64,000 nt of DNA from Hanleya hanleyi (lineage: Eukaryota > Mollusca > Polyplacophora > Lepidopleurida > Hanleyidae): positions 52,769 through 116,768 of the forward strand of contig JAVTVY010025384.1 in assembly GCA_036873755.1 (NCBI GenBank), written 5' to 3'. This document shows positions 25,701 to 32,464 of the stretch, piece by piece (the first letter of the stretch is position 1; the number at the start of each line of letters is the position of its first letter). A program made the translations under genes and the position numbers. Under the pieces are notes generated by a model that had not been told where the DNA came from, made no database searches, and was given only the letters and a program-made list of their open reading frames with translations.

Positions 25701-28700
25701 GAGTGGACAATAATAATGGAAGACATATTGTTTTATAATTAATTTTGAAGAAAACACATTTAATAAATCTTTGAAATACCTATATATATATGGAGGAAAG
25801 CAGATATATTTCAGAAACTTTGTCAGCTCAGATAAATATAGTAGACCTCATAATAGTCGAGTAGACTTGATATAGCTGTAGCTGTCATTCATTTTCACTA
25901 ACGCTCTCTCCAAATACTACTGTGTGCAGATATGCACATCGACTTCAAAATTTGCACCACTGGTACATTTGGTGTGATAATTTACACACATATTTGCATC
26001 ACTTTTACACATATCCGGTTCAATGTGAATGCGCATATTTGTAGACAATTTTTTTCAAGAGCACTGCACTTAGATATTGGTTAACTTCATTGATGTAGTT
26101 GTACTTATCCTTAATCGGTTTGCATTTCTTTCACTATACATGATGCATGGTACGATTATACCCAACCGTTTGCATGAGTCGTCCTTCTCTGATTGTCACC
26201 ACATTGCAGTTGTAAATACTCCCCCACATATTGTAGCGCGGATCTTATTATTAATCTAGCTTGGGCGGAAGACGAGAATACTAAAGAAAAAAGTCTCATT
26301 ACCTGGAAAAAATCATACGTTATTGAAGCTGTCTTATTGAAATAATCTATAATGAGATGGCTTCAATTATTTACAATGTCGCTAATGATACGGCCACCAG
26401 TCTAGTTCAAGATTCAAGATTCAAGATTCAAGATTTTATTGTACGAATACCAGATATGGCAGAGTACAAGAGTAAATAAAATCAGTAGAACAGTAAAATA
26501 CTGAAATGCAAAACACAAGCACATGTAATCTATATACATGAACGCGTATATCTGAACGTGAATATAGTCACTAGCTATCATTTCTGTACCATTTCAGGAG
26601 TGTTGAATAGTAACACTACCAGATCTAGAGAGGGGCAATATACAGCCCCCCGCCTCCCCCTCCAGACGTATACCCTCTTCGGAAGGATAAATTATTGGGA
26701 GATGACAATCCGTGTACTTATATAAATTATGATATTGGAGTCATTTTGAGGCTATTTGCGCACCCCTCCGTGAGAGGATCATGGGTAAATTCAAAATGAG
26801 GGCATGATTCAAATGTTTACCGTTTGTGCAAAAACATTGTATTTAATTTCACATCAAATAATTATTTCCTAATTTATTAGTCATTTTTTTGGATACATAC
26901 ATAAAGAAGAAGAAAAAAAGGAATTTTAGACTATGACGTGACTGTGATCATCAGTGGACCATCATGTATTTTACTGTTAAAAGTTGACCCCAAGATATAT
27001 TGTGGACAGTTTCAGCCCCCTAGTTTAAGGGGTAAGAGAAATATTTGGAAAGGGAGGGAGTTTATAATACTTATGCCTCAGCTCGCATGGTAAGGTTAAT
27101 AGATGATTAGAATACGTGGATTCCTGGACAGTTGTGGCGCTTGGCGTGTAACAGAATGATCATAAATTGTTAATTATCGCCGCAATATGAGGTAAAATAT
27201 TCTTTGAATCACATTTTGAAATCGAAATAAACTGACAAGTGAAAGGCGGAGTATCACTGGATTACAAGTTCAGGCCAGTCACTAGGCGGGTGTGAATGTT
27301 TTCAATTTCTCATTTCTTACCATCACATGAATGCGGGTGATCCTAGGAGAAAATTATCTCCCCGGAAAATTTTGAATTTTTACGCTTGATTTCCTGCAGT
27401 TTAGCGCATTTTTTAAGGCTAAATTGGGAATGAAATGAGGGGTACGTGCACATGCGCCATGAGTAGCGACGGGCCTGAAGTTCTCAAGGCTAAAACACCC
27501 GACGTTTCGTTGTTATCGTACATGTATATTTTGAAAAATGCACGAAAGGCCATATGCATACATCATGAAAACCTGGAAGTAATCATAAAACCAACCATGC
27601 GACTGTGAAGGAAAAGCAATCTGATCATGTTTTATATTAGTGTGTTCACATGATACTTTAATGCACAATTAATATGTTTTGCACCAGTGCCATGTAGGGG
27701 AAAGCGTTGCCAAAATAGAGGCAAATTAAATACAGAGTCGTGTGCATGTGAGTGTCGCCGTAATTACAAAGGGAGATTATGCCAGAAATGTAAGTATGGC
27801 CATTATTACACCTGCTTTTGGCAAAAGTTATTAATTATTAAATTTTATTTCACTAATACCGGTGTTAAAGGAAACTTTATCCTGTAGGAGTAAATGTCCG
27901 GGTTATATCTATTAACCAGTTCTGTAATGTCCGGGTCATATCTATTAACCAGTTCAGTAATGTCCGGGATCTATTAACCAGTTCAGTAATGTCCGGGTTA
28001 TATCTATTAAACAGCTTAGTAATGTCCGGGTTATATCTGTTGACCAGTTCAGTAATGTCCCGGCTTTATCTATCAACCAGTTCAGTAATGTCCGGGTTAT
28101 ATCTATTAACCCTATCTGGCCTGGGCGATTTGGGGTGTGTCGCAGCCTGGGGGGGGGGGGAATGCCCCCCCCTATATATTTTCTCTACCACTAAGGCTAG
28201 AGCGCTGAAACTTACCACACAGTATCTTTGGTTCAAACTCTACCGGAAAATGTCAACAAATCCAAGATAGCCGCCATGATGACGTCACAGTGACGTCATC
28301 TTCTCGGAAGCCATTTTTCGGCCTTTTTCATGTTTTTGGAGTCGATTTTTGGAAATTTTCATTTTTTCGATTTTTCTCTCGAAAAAAATCAAATAAAATA
28401 TAGAATAATTAGTTATTCATAAATAAAATACTTTTAAGGACTTTTCGGCAAGGAAAATGTGAAGAAATGGAGCGAAAAGATTGAAAAACACGACTTCGCG
28501 GATACCACATGGCCGCCATTTTGAATTTACCCATGATCCTCTGCCCGGGGGTATATAAAAATAGGCTCAAAATGACCCCAATAAGATAAGCTCAAAAGTC
28601 ACCAAGTTTCAGCCTCCTCGGTTTTGTCGTTTCGGAGCAGCAGAGAAAAGTTCACTAGGGGGGGCACTTTCCGCCCCCCCCCCCCAGGCCAGGTAGGGTT

Positions 28701-29862
28701 AACCAATTCAGTACTGTCCGGGTTATATCTATTAACCAGTTCAGTAATGTCCGGATTATATCTATTAACCAGTTCAGTAATGTCCGGGTTATATCTATTA
28801 ACTAGTTCACTAATGTTCGGGTCATATCTATTAACCAGTTCAGTAATGTCCGGGTTATATCTATTAACCAGTTCAGTAATGCCTAGATCATATCTATTAA
28901 CCAGTTCAGTAATGTCCGGGTTATATCTATTAACCAGTTCAATAATGTCCGGGTTATATCTATTAACCAGTTCAGTAATGTCCGGGTTATATCCATTAAC
29001 CAGTTCAGTAATTTCCAGGTCATATCTATTAACCAGTTCAGTAATGTCCGGGTTGTATCTATTAACCAGTTCAGTAATGTCCGGGTTATATCTATTAACC
29101 AGTTCAGTAATATCCAAGTCATATCTATTAACCAGTTCAGTAATGTCCGGGTTATATCTATTAACCAGTTCAGTAATGTCCGGGTCATATCTATTAGCCA
29201 GTTCAGTAATGTCTGAGTCATATCTATTAACCAGTTGAGTAATGTCCGGGTTATATCTATTAACCAGTTCAGTAATATCCGGGTTATATCTATCAACCTG
29301 TTCAGTAATGTCCGGGTTATATCTATTAACCAGTTCAGTAATGCCCGGGTTATATCTATTAACCAGTTCAGTAATGTCCGGGTTATATCTATTAACCAGT
29401 TCAGTAATGTCCGGGTTATATCTATTAACCAGTTCAGTAATGTCCGGGTTATATCTATTAACCAGTTCTGTATTAGGGAGAAGTGTCGAAATATGGGGTC
29501 TCTATATATAACTCCATGCTTTATATAATCAGATATATCATTCACTTCCAGTTAATAAAATCACGAGGTTTACCTGAGAAACCCACATCCTAAAGCTCTG
29601 TGATTGCAGTTAGAGCACGAAAACCGAGGGTGTTGATGTCAGATATAGATGAGCGACAAGATGGGGAGCGTTTTTGTAGATCTGGTTTAAATCAGTTTGA
29701 TATTTCGATGATATACGGTATCATTGCACTGATTGTTACTATATCTTTTCAGATGTGTGCCCAGACAGTGACAAGAGGCTTTGCAAGAAATTATCAAAGA
29801 GTGCCTGTAACACCGGAAAAGTTTCGGACGACTGTCCTCACATGTGTGGACGTTGTAGTTAA
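1609..29862 (+). CDS. Secreted CAP/SCP domain protein with eight EGF-like and three ShK modules (17 exons, 5' end missing)
   Basis: Join of 1609-1782, 4272-4362, 4753-4895, 6271-6365, 11038-11120, 11758-11856, 12627-12746, 13736-13864, 14819-14959, 15817-15918, 17746-17847, 20575-20676, 22119-22220, 23684-23785, 25169-25270, 27688-27789 and 29753-29862. The lengths sum to 1,899 (632 codons plus stop) and splice phases agree at every junction. Visible CAP signatures are HNKFR, GQSVAGGYAKW, THYLQLVQNTT, VGCGYAEC and VCNYAKG, then a cysteine-rich tail (PYTAGNRCDACPGTCKNGLC). Six-cysteine EGF-like modules (C-x4-C-x10-C-x-C-x-C-x8-C) and six-cysteine ShK modules (ending CPxMCGxC) follow. CAP proteins are extracellular, with roles in venom, sperm, immunity and matrix; EGF and ShK modules usually mediate binding. 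Protein function here is unknown. No signal peptide or upstream exon was found, so the start is incomplete. The exon chain is inferred from splice sites and homology, not transcripts. Confidence 0.85.
1846..3309 (+). mobile_element. 5'-truncated LINE (non-LTR retrotransposon) with 15-bp target duplication
   Basis: The 15-mer TGCAACACCAAGGAC occurs at 1831-1845 and again at 3310-3324, exactly bracketing the segment. The coding frame is open from the left junction to a TAA at 2501-2503, with a long AT-rich 3' UTR. The right end is a short CTGT-repeat tail rather than poly(A). It is inserted sense-oriented in intron 1 of the CAP gene. The truncated 5' end and target duplication are the hallmarks of target-primed reverse transcription. 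Confidence 0.85.
1847..2503 (+). pseudogene. C-terminal part of LINE ORF2: RNase H domain and zinc-finger tail
   Basis: The translation has FDWMPAHCNIRGNEMADQLA, the C-terminal block of an RNase HI domain with the His and Asp expected in LINEs that carry RNase H. A CDTC-x8-H-x4-C cysteine/histidine cluster (CDTCNVMDTVEHYLLNC) common at the end of LINE ORF2 follows. Endonuclease and reverse transcriptase parts are missing, so this copy cannot be autonomous. The upstream ATG-like starts fall outside the insertion. Confidence 0.8.
3325..4271. other. Intron sequence, nothing recognised
   Basis: Remainder of the first visible CAP intron after the LINE. No open frame with domain similarity and no clear repeat was seen. 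Confidence 0.5.
4272..4362 (+). CDS. CAP gene exon: VWDDKMAAIAQKWAKQC
   Basis: Acceptor CTACAAG ends at 4271 and donor GTAAGA starts at 4363. Phase 0 start, phase 1 end. It encodes the W-D-x-x-L/M-A-x-x-A-x-x-W-A-x-x-C helix typical of CAP domains, followed by VGHD, whose His is the usual first metal-site histidine. Confidence 0.85.
4753..4895 (+). CDS. CAP gene exon: GQSVAGGYAKW to THYLQ
   Basis: Acceptor TACTACAG ends at 4752 and donor GTATGT starts at 4896. Phase 1 start, phase 0 end. It holds the GQ(S/N) strand, the W-Y-x-E helix (GGWYAESKRY, with the conserved Glu) and the start of the CAP1 signature (VTHYLQ, matching the family GHYTQ). The position that is Glu in many CAP proteins (GEN) is Gln here (GQS). 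Confidence 0.85.
4975..5215 (-). repeat. Dispersed repeat family B, copy 1
   Basis: Reverse complement of 37437-37690: shared blocks include the GGACGCGGATATTCTC region and the CATCATGATG block before the TATCGCTGATCAG end. Partial copies lie at about 20300-20392 and 52552-52745. No coding capacity. Confidence 0.75.
5216..6270. other. Intron sequence, nothing recognised
   Basis: Within the CAP gene. Around 5560-5630 there is a short two-copy pattern (GCGAAGATATTACGC / GCGGAGATATTACGT). No domain-bearing frame. Confidence 0.45.
6271..6365 (+). CDS. CAP gene exon: LVQNTTTRVGCGYAEC to VCNYAKG
   Basis: Acceptor ATTCCAG ends at 6270; donor GTAAGT starts at 6366. Phase 0 start, phase 2 end. It contains the second half of the CAP1 signature, the VGCG-x-x-x-C motif and the CAP2 signature (FVCNYAKG), so the core CAP fold is complete across four exons. 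NTT is a possible N-glycosylation site. Confidence 0.85.
7023..10065. mobile_element. 3-kb element with terminal inverted repeats, non-autonomous
   Basis: ATTGTAGCAACTACTAATGA at 7023 is matched inverted at 10038-10065, giving about 28 bp of near-perfect TIR. Further in, both ends carry inverted ATCG/TCGCGA-rich segments (about 7365-7610 and 9770-10015). Extra TIR-like words recur inside (for example 7262-7290). There is no transposase-like frame, so this is probably a MITE-like or foldback derivative. It lies in the intron between CAP exons 6271-6365 and 11038-11120. I could not define a target duplication. Confidence 0.6.
8329..8506. repeat. Inverted repeat, about 55-bp arms
   Basis: CTTGTGGGATATTTGATGG at 8329 pairs with its complement ending at 8506; arms are about 90% identical around an AT-rich loop. 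It is nested inside the 3-kb TIR element and may be a small foldback element inserted there. Confidence 0.75.
10091..10663. mobile_element. Diverged relative of the TTAA MITE family
   Basis: It shares order and motifs with the clear MITEs at 28110-28698 and 53139-53728: a CCAGGCCTGG end, an ATGGGTAAATTCAAAATGG core, a TGACGTCACTGTAACGTCAT palindrome-like block and a CCAGATAG-G end next to TTAA at 10664. The left end is degraded. Confidence 0.5.
10667..11037. other. Intron sequence, nothing recognised
   Basis: Sequence between the degraded MITE and the CAP tail exon. No repeat or coding signal. Confidence 0.4.
11038..11120 (+). CDS. CAP gene exon: C-terminal CAP tail / hinge
   Basis: Acceptor TTCCATCAG ends at 11037; donor GTAAGT starts at 11121. 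Phase 2 start, phase 1 end. It encodes FANRKAHPYTAGNRC then DACPGTCKNGLCG, matching the PY-x-x-G-x-x-C-x-x-C-P-x-x-C-x-x-x-L-C ending of CAP domains in CRISP and venom-allergen families. From here on all exons are symmetric phase 1-1. Confidence 0.85.
11758..11856 (+). CDS. EGF-like module 1 exon
   Basis: Acceptor GATAG ends at 11757; donor AAAG/GTAACA. 99 bases, phase 1-1. It encodes CGGKLCRNGGKLDVSTC then TCECRAIMVGSTC. It has the six-cysteine pattern of the later EGF exons but is one codon shorter, and lacks the GY-x-G aromatic (MVGS instead). Confidence 0.8.
11857..12626. other. Intron between EGF module 1 and ShK module 1
   Basis: No repeat family recognised, apart from an A-run of 19 near 12384-12402. 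Confidence 0.45.
12627..12746 (+). CDS. ShK module 1 exon
   Basis: Acceptor TTCAAG ends at 12626; donor GTAAGT starts at 12747. 120 bases, phase 1-1. It encodes VQCPDEDKWFCGKT, then HCQKF, then ACPYMCGIC, the six-cysteine layout of ShK-like domains, which often follow CAP or protease domains in secreted invertebrate proteins. Confidence 0.82.
13472..13690. repeat. 54-bp minisatellite, 4 copies
   Basis: Unit begins TTGCTCGACCTTAGAAATGG and includes GACCAGGTAGGGGTGTAG. Copies differ by only 1-2 bases, so the array is young. 54 is a multiple of three, which leaves the minus strand open for 132 codons; I regard that as a by-product. Confidence 0.9.
13736..13864 (+). CDS. Proline-rich linker exon
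   Basis: Acceptor CTTCAG ends at 13735 and donor AAAG/GTGAGT starts at 13865. 129 bases, open and phase 1-1, so it fits the chain exactly. It encodes LPKPLPMPIPVQPRTKSGG and a basic tail, with no domain recognised. It follows a 54-bp minisatellite directly. Support is splice sites, phase and open frame only; RNA evidence would settle it. Confidence 0.55.
14819..14959 (+). CDS. ShK module 2 exon
   Basis: Acceptor CATTGCAG ends at 14818 and donor GTAAGT starts at 14960. 141 bases, phase 1-1. It encodes CAKYGRKGLDRDSCESEGG, then CADCEFLAVRTKHCPVMCGTC: ShK-like with one extra pair of cysteines (CADC) compared with modules 1 and 3. A near-identical copy lies at 16757-16894 without an acceptor. 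Confidence 0.8.
14960..15570. repeat. 37-bp minisatellite type 1 in the intron after ShK module 2
   Basis: About 16 imperfect units built on CACCATTGTCACAGAGCCAT plus AATGTACCCGTACGTTA. Units vary by indels. Repeated almost identically at 16895-17340 as part of the 1.9-kb tandem duplication. Confidence 0.85.
15817..15918 (+). CDS. EGF-like module 2 exon
   Basis: Acceptor ATGTAG ends at 15816; donor GTACGT starts at 15919. 102 bases, phase 1-1. It encodes PCKGKRCQNGGKLKTDTC and CKCKKGYKGKVC. The exon is identical to the copy at 17746-17847. Confidence 0.8.
16110..16757. repeat. 37-bp minisatellite type 2
   Basis: About 17 units of GTGTGAATGTTACCATTGTC plus CTGTGAGCCATTTTTCT. It shares the ACCATTGTC..GAGCCAT core with type 1 and the same 37-bp length, so the two arrays probably have one origin. 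Confidence 0.9.
16757..16894 (+). pseudogene. Duplicated ShK exon lacking its 3' splice site
   Basis: The sequence from TGTGCGAAAT onward repeats exon 14819-14959 and keeps the GTAAGT donor at 16895, but the duplication breakpoint falls a few bases inside the exon. Left of it is a 37-bp minisatellite instead of the polypyrimidine tract and CAG. The reading frame is intact but the exon probably cannot be spliced in unless a cryptic AG in the minisatellite is used. Confidence 0.7.
17746..17847 (+). CDS. EGF-like module 3 exon (duplicate of module 2)
   Basis: Acceptor TGTAG ends at 17745; donor GTACGT starts at 17848. Same sequence as 15817-15918, about 1.93 kb downstream, phase 1-1. Inclusion adds a second identical EGF module without breaking frame. 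It could instead be an assembly duplication. Confidence 0.65.
18100..18740. repeat. 37-bp minisatellite type 2, second array
   Basis: Same unit as 16110-16757, with degraded units at both ends. It lies after the duplicated EGF exon. Confidence 0.85.
18741..19480. repeat. Intron sequence with a 2-copy tandem repeat of about 51 bp
   Basis: TCTATCTGTCTAACACTCAG starts a unit repeated at about 19007 and 19058. The rest is not recognised. Confidence 0.7.
19481..19760. repeat. About 60-bp minisatellite, 5 copies
   Basis: Nearly identical units containing TGTTTGCCAATGTTAGCATT and GTCCGGAGAAGTGCTCTTTC. A single A/G difference in ACCATTG/ACCGTTG marks early versus later units. Confidence 0.9.
19761..20574. 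other. Intron sequence with dispersed repeat B fragment
   Basis: Contains a partial family B repeat at about 20300-20392 (minus orientation). Nothing else recognised. Confidence 0.5.
20575..20676 (+). CDS. EGF-like module 4 exon
   Basis: Acceptor TTTTCAG ends at 20574; donor GTAAGC starts at 20677. 102 bases, phase 1-1. It encodes PCKGKRCLNGGELDVDTC and CKCPKEYTGKTC, close to modules 2 and 3 but diverged. Confidence 0.82.
20677..22118. other. Intron between EGF modules 4 and 5
   Basis: Contains short homopolymer runs near 20790-20815 and three copies of TACCTATTAGAAC-like words near 21200-21255. No gene. Confidence 0.45.
22119..22220 (+). CDS. EGF-like module 5 exon
   Basis: Acceptor TTTACAG ends at 22118; donor GTGAGT starts at 22221. 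102 bases, phase 1-1. It encodes ACDGKTCKNSGKMNLETC and CKCLGRFEGKFC. NSG replaces the usual NGG. Confidence 0.82.
22490..23540. repeat. 48-bp minisatellite, about 21 copies
   Basis: Unit core GGTCTGAACGTTCAGGGGGA plus ATCCCTGAAGAATAAGTTGTGGACGTGT, moderately diverged. Because 48 is a multiple of three, both strands stay open over hundreds of bases. The array is intronic between two phase 1 EGF exons, so I do not call it coding. Confidence 0.9.
23684..23785 (+). CDS. EGF-like module 6 exon
   Basis: Acceptor TTTCTTTCAG ends at 23683; donor GTAAGT starts at 23786. 102 bases, phase 1-1. It encodes PCGGNTCNNGGKMQYDTC and CQCRKGYEGKLC. Confidence 0.82.
23786..25168. other. Intron between EGF modules 6 and 7
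   Basis: Holds a possible decayed EGF exon near 24388-24455 (see findings). Near 24940-25130 two or three loosely repeated words (TTGTAGATCAGTTGCC / TTGACTACAGATATGTTGC) suggest an old tandem duplication. Confidence 0.4.
25169..25270 (+). CDS. EGF-like module 7 exon
   Basis: Acceptor ATATGCAG ends at 25168; donor GTAAGT starts at 25271. 102 bases, phase 1-1. It encodes RCEGKICENGGLVDFDTC and CSCVQGYEGRYC. Confidence 0.82.
25271..26600. other. Intron between EGF modules 7 and 8, left part
   Basis: AT-rich. Four tandem AAGATTC words at about 26408-26433, then a stretch typical of degraded repeats. No gene recognised. Confidence 0.4.
26607..27097. mobile_element. Degraded relative of the TTAA MITE family
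   Basis: Shares the GATCATGGGTAAATTCAAAA core, the pyrimidine-rich ends and a GGTTAA right boundary with the intact copies, but the TIRs are eroded. Confidence 0.4.
27688..27789 (+). CDS. EGF-like module 8 exon
   Basis: Acceptor TTTTGCACCAG ends at 27687; donor GTAAGT starts at 27790. 102 bases, phase 1-1. It encodes PCRGKRCQNRGKLNTESC and CECRRNYKGRLC. Confidence 0.82.
27895..29470. repeat. 33-bp minisatellite, interrupted by a MITE
   Basis: Unit TAATGTCCGGGTTATATCTA plus TTAACCAGTTCAG, about 6 copies at 27895-28105 and about 23 copies at 28703-29470. All long open frames over it on both strands follow from a 33-bp unit without stops. Intronic, between EGF module 8 and the last ShK exon. 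Confidence 0.95.
28110..28698 (-). mobile_element. 589-bp TTAA-flanked MITE (piggyBac-like ends), copy A
   Basis: Inverted ends CCCTATCTGGCCTGGG / CCAGGCCAGGTAGGG with TTAA on both sides (28106-28109 and 28699-28702). The host TTAA is part of the 33-bp minisatellite unit, so the insertion site is exact. It is an inverted near-copy of 53139-53728. TTAA duplication and CCC ends are typical of piggyBac superfamily elements (also seen in Kolobok). It has no transposase, so it depends on one elsewhere. Confidence 0.85.
29753..29862 (+). CDS. Terminal ShK module 3 exon with stop
   Basis: Acceptor TATCTTTTCAG ends at 29752. It starts in phase 1 and encodes VCPDSDKRLCKKLSKSAC, then DDCPHMCGRCS and TAA. 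The six cysteines fit ShK. The stop right after the last cysteine supports a true C-terminus. Confidence 0.82.
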
Positions 29863-30535
29863 AGTGGAACCACTTACATAAAATGGCATATTTCGTGAAC
29901 ATCTGTATAAATGTAGGAGCCAATGAGGACTAATTACTCCATTCGCCTGTCCCTTTCCATGATCACGGGCCGTGATACAAGAACGCACATTGTCGCTAGA
30001 CGTGCAGGCACAATGACATCAGGGGTCTCTTGGGATATACTTGTATCATGGATATTGTATCCCAAATTCCGCCTGAAAGACTTGGACGAAGTATTAAATA
30101 TTGTATTGTGAGATGTGTGAAAAATAAGAAGCTTGGTGCTGATATAAATTGTTCTCTAACGTCTCCAATAGATTACTGTAGTTCACCAATCAAATTAATC
30201 CATTGGAGTAACCAGAGTTAGTTTGTGATCAATTATGTTTCACTGGAAATGATCGGATATAAAACGAGCTGCCAGTAAGCAGCATATGAAACAATATTTG
30301 GTGAAAATATTTTATTTCGTCAGACTGCAGTAAGGAATTACCTGACTGTCTGTCAGCGTTTGAAAGAATAATATTACATGAAACAGGAATAAATAGCTTA
30401 ATGTCACTGAGGTATGTATATTTTTCTCCATTTGATAGACAACCTCACATCGTCAAAAGCTAAGCTGTGGGCAACACGGTGGTACCGGCGCCAGAAACAC
30501 AGAATACTTCAAATTAAGACATCAGAAAAATGACA
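29863..30535 (+). other. Probable 3' UTR of the CAP gene
   Basis: From the stop to the candidate AATAAA. No further cysteine-rich exon follows, which supports the gene ending here. Confidence 0.4.
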
Positions 30536-30541
30536 AATAAA
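30536..30541 (+). terminator. Candidate polyadenylation signal AATAAA for the CAP gene
   Basis: AATAAA about 0.67 kb past the stop, followed about 30 bases later by a GT-rich stretch (GTGTTTTGTCTGTCTG), as expected for a cleavage site. Another AATAAA is at 30388-30393. Position-based inference only. Confidence 0.35.
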
Positions 30542-30559
30542 TGAAAAAGTGTATATGAA

Positions 30560-32300
30560 GAACAATGAAAGTGTTTTGTCTGTCTGTTCACGTTTATATG
30601 TTATCGTGTTTCCGTGATTATTTGTCCAATCTCGATGCGCCTTGATAACATTACTCTTCAAGTGACGTCCTGATTGACTTACATTCTCCTAAAAGTGTAA
30701 CCGGGTATCTCCGAACTTCAACATTTCTATACTGTTGGTACCTCTGGTACACAGGTAGCTTGTTACAAAAGACACAGACAAAATGTGAATAACACTGATA
30801 TTTATTTTTGACACGATATCCCAATAACAGACAGAGTAATATATAAATGACCGATTCCTTATTAAAAATGATGCTCAAATTTTTTTCCCACGGGGAAAAT
30901 TCAACGGGGAACTATTCTTTGAGGAGAGTCCCCCGAGTAAAAATTAACAGGGTATTATTCTTTGAGGAGGGACCCCTCCGGGTAAAATCGATGACGTCAC
31001 ATCCGGGTCAAAGGTCACTTCCGAGTCGAAGATCACTTCCGGGTCAAAGGTCACATCCGGGTCAAAGGTCACTTCCGGTGACGTCCGGTCACGTGAACAA
31101 GAGTGATCTTCCCCTAATATAAGGTGATTAACTCGCGAATTTAGGGCCGCTTTTCTGGGCTGCAGGTCCGCAGGAGCTTCCGCAACAATATCGCCAGCAC
31201 TATGCACAGCATAAATGGCAAGTGCGGAGCCCTCTCCACAGAGCTCAATACACGCGGGTCGGTCCGTATTGCCACGAAAAAAACACATGAATTCATGGGA
31301 CTTATAGTAATAAAGATAATCTATAGGTGCTGCACGATGTTATTATGACGACTCTAGGATCAGTGCGACCACAGGGTCGATCGTTCATTGTCCAGTATAT
31401 CTCCGCAGAAAATAAACATACAAAATGGCGGCGCTGGCTGTGGGAATTCCCTTTCGACATCACGACATCGATCGTGCTGCCATCTGGAGGCAAGAAAGAC
31501 AACTTTGACCGGACGAAACCTCTGTGGAGCAAATTCCGGGTGATCTCCCCTGATTCGAACATTGCCTGTATGGGTATAGTGGTGGTCATTTTTTCTTGTG
31601 GATTTTACTATGGGTTGTGGGATCTTGTTTTCTTCGTCTCGAGCTGTAGGGACAAGACCACTATTAAAAATAGTCCCGATCCGCTAACCCCTTTAGGCAA
31701 CCTCTGCCAGAGAAGTGAATTGTTTTCAATATTTTTTCCAGTCTCTGTTGCGAGGAATAATTGAAGGCCAGTGGTAGGTGATTAGAGTATGATATGTGTT
31801 TGGTTCCCCTGTGAGTTTGATTTTAACTCAAGGCCTAATAAGGAGTTGCTAAGAGGAACTATTTGGGTGCCTGTGCACCGCTTTCTGAAAGCAGAGAAAA
31901 ACGCCAAAATTATGACGTCTTTTGTACGAGCGAGCATAACTCAAAATTTAGATGTGCGACCCCCGTCAAGAAACCTGTCCGGTTGTAGCACTTGAATAAA
32001 AGTACTTCTTGGCGAAGTATGGGAGTCTAGACTTAATTAATGAATCGAGGAAATGCAATTACGTTAACAGTTTTTAACATTGCCGCCAATGTAAATTGTA
32101 ATAGTGGTCCGACCCCTGTAGAACACGATGGGAGGGGTCTAGAATCTAATTTTTTGAAAAGTTCAGGAGGCCTCAATAGGCCCATACTGGCTCAGTGGAC
32201 AATGTTGGTCCCAATGGGAAACCCACTCCTTGACATTTGCGGTATGGGTTGTGGGATCTTGTTTTCTTCGTCTCACCACGTAGAACACGATGGGAGAGGT
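30560..32300. other. Intergenic sequence, no gene recognised
   Basis: Contains a short repeated motif CCGGGTCAAAGGTCAC (four copies, about 31003-31080) and a duplicated 33-base stretch with GGGTTGTGGGATCTTGTTTT at about 31611 and 32245. A 145-codon open frame at 31327-31764 has no recognisable domain and I do not call it. Confidence 0.45.
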
Positions 32301-32464
32301 CACGAAGTTAAGCGGTGAATGCGCAATGGGCAAGTAGCGCTGGGGTGGGTGTTTTGGGGTCTAGGTGGGTCCCTATTGCTTCGATGGGGTCGTATGAGGT
32401 CTTATTTTGAAGCTCTCGCGGAGGAGCATCCGACTGAACTAGCGTCTCCTCCGATTTCATCATT

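Noticed and set aside
28624..29545. Open frames of 172-220 codons over the 33-bp minisatellite
   Set aside because: 33-bp periodicity explains them. They lie inside an intron bounded by well supported exons.
31327..31764. 145-codon + strand frame
   Set aside because: No recognisable domain, mixed composition, and part of it lies over a repeated non-coding stretch (about 31611).
32281..32350. 5S rRNA-like phrase (GAAGTTAAGC and GGTGGGTG)
   Set aside because: Only a few short words match, spacing is off and no full 5S structure or terminator is visible.
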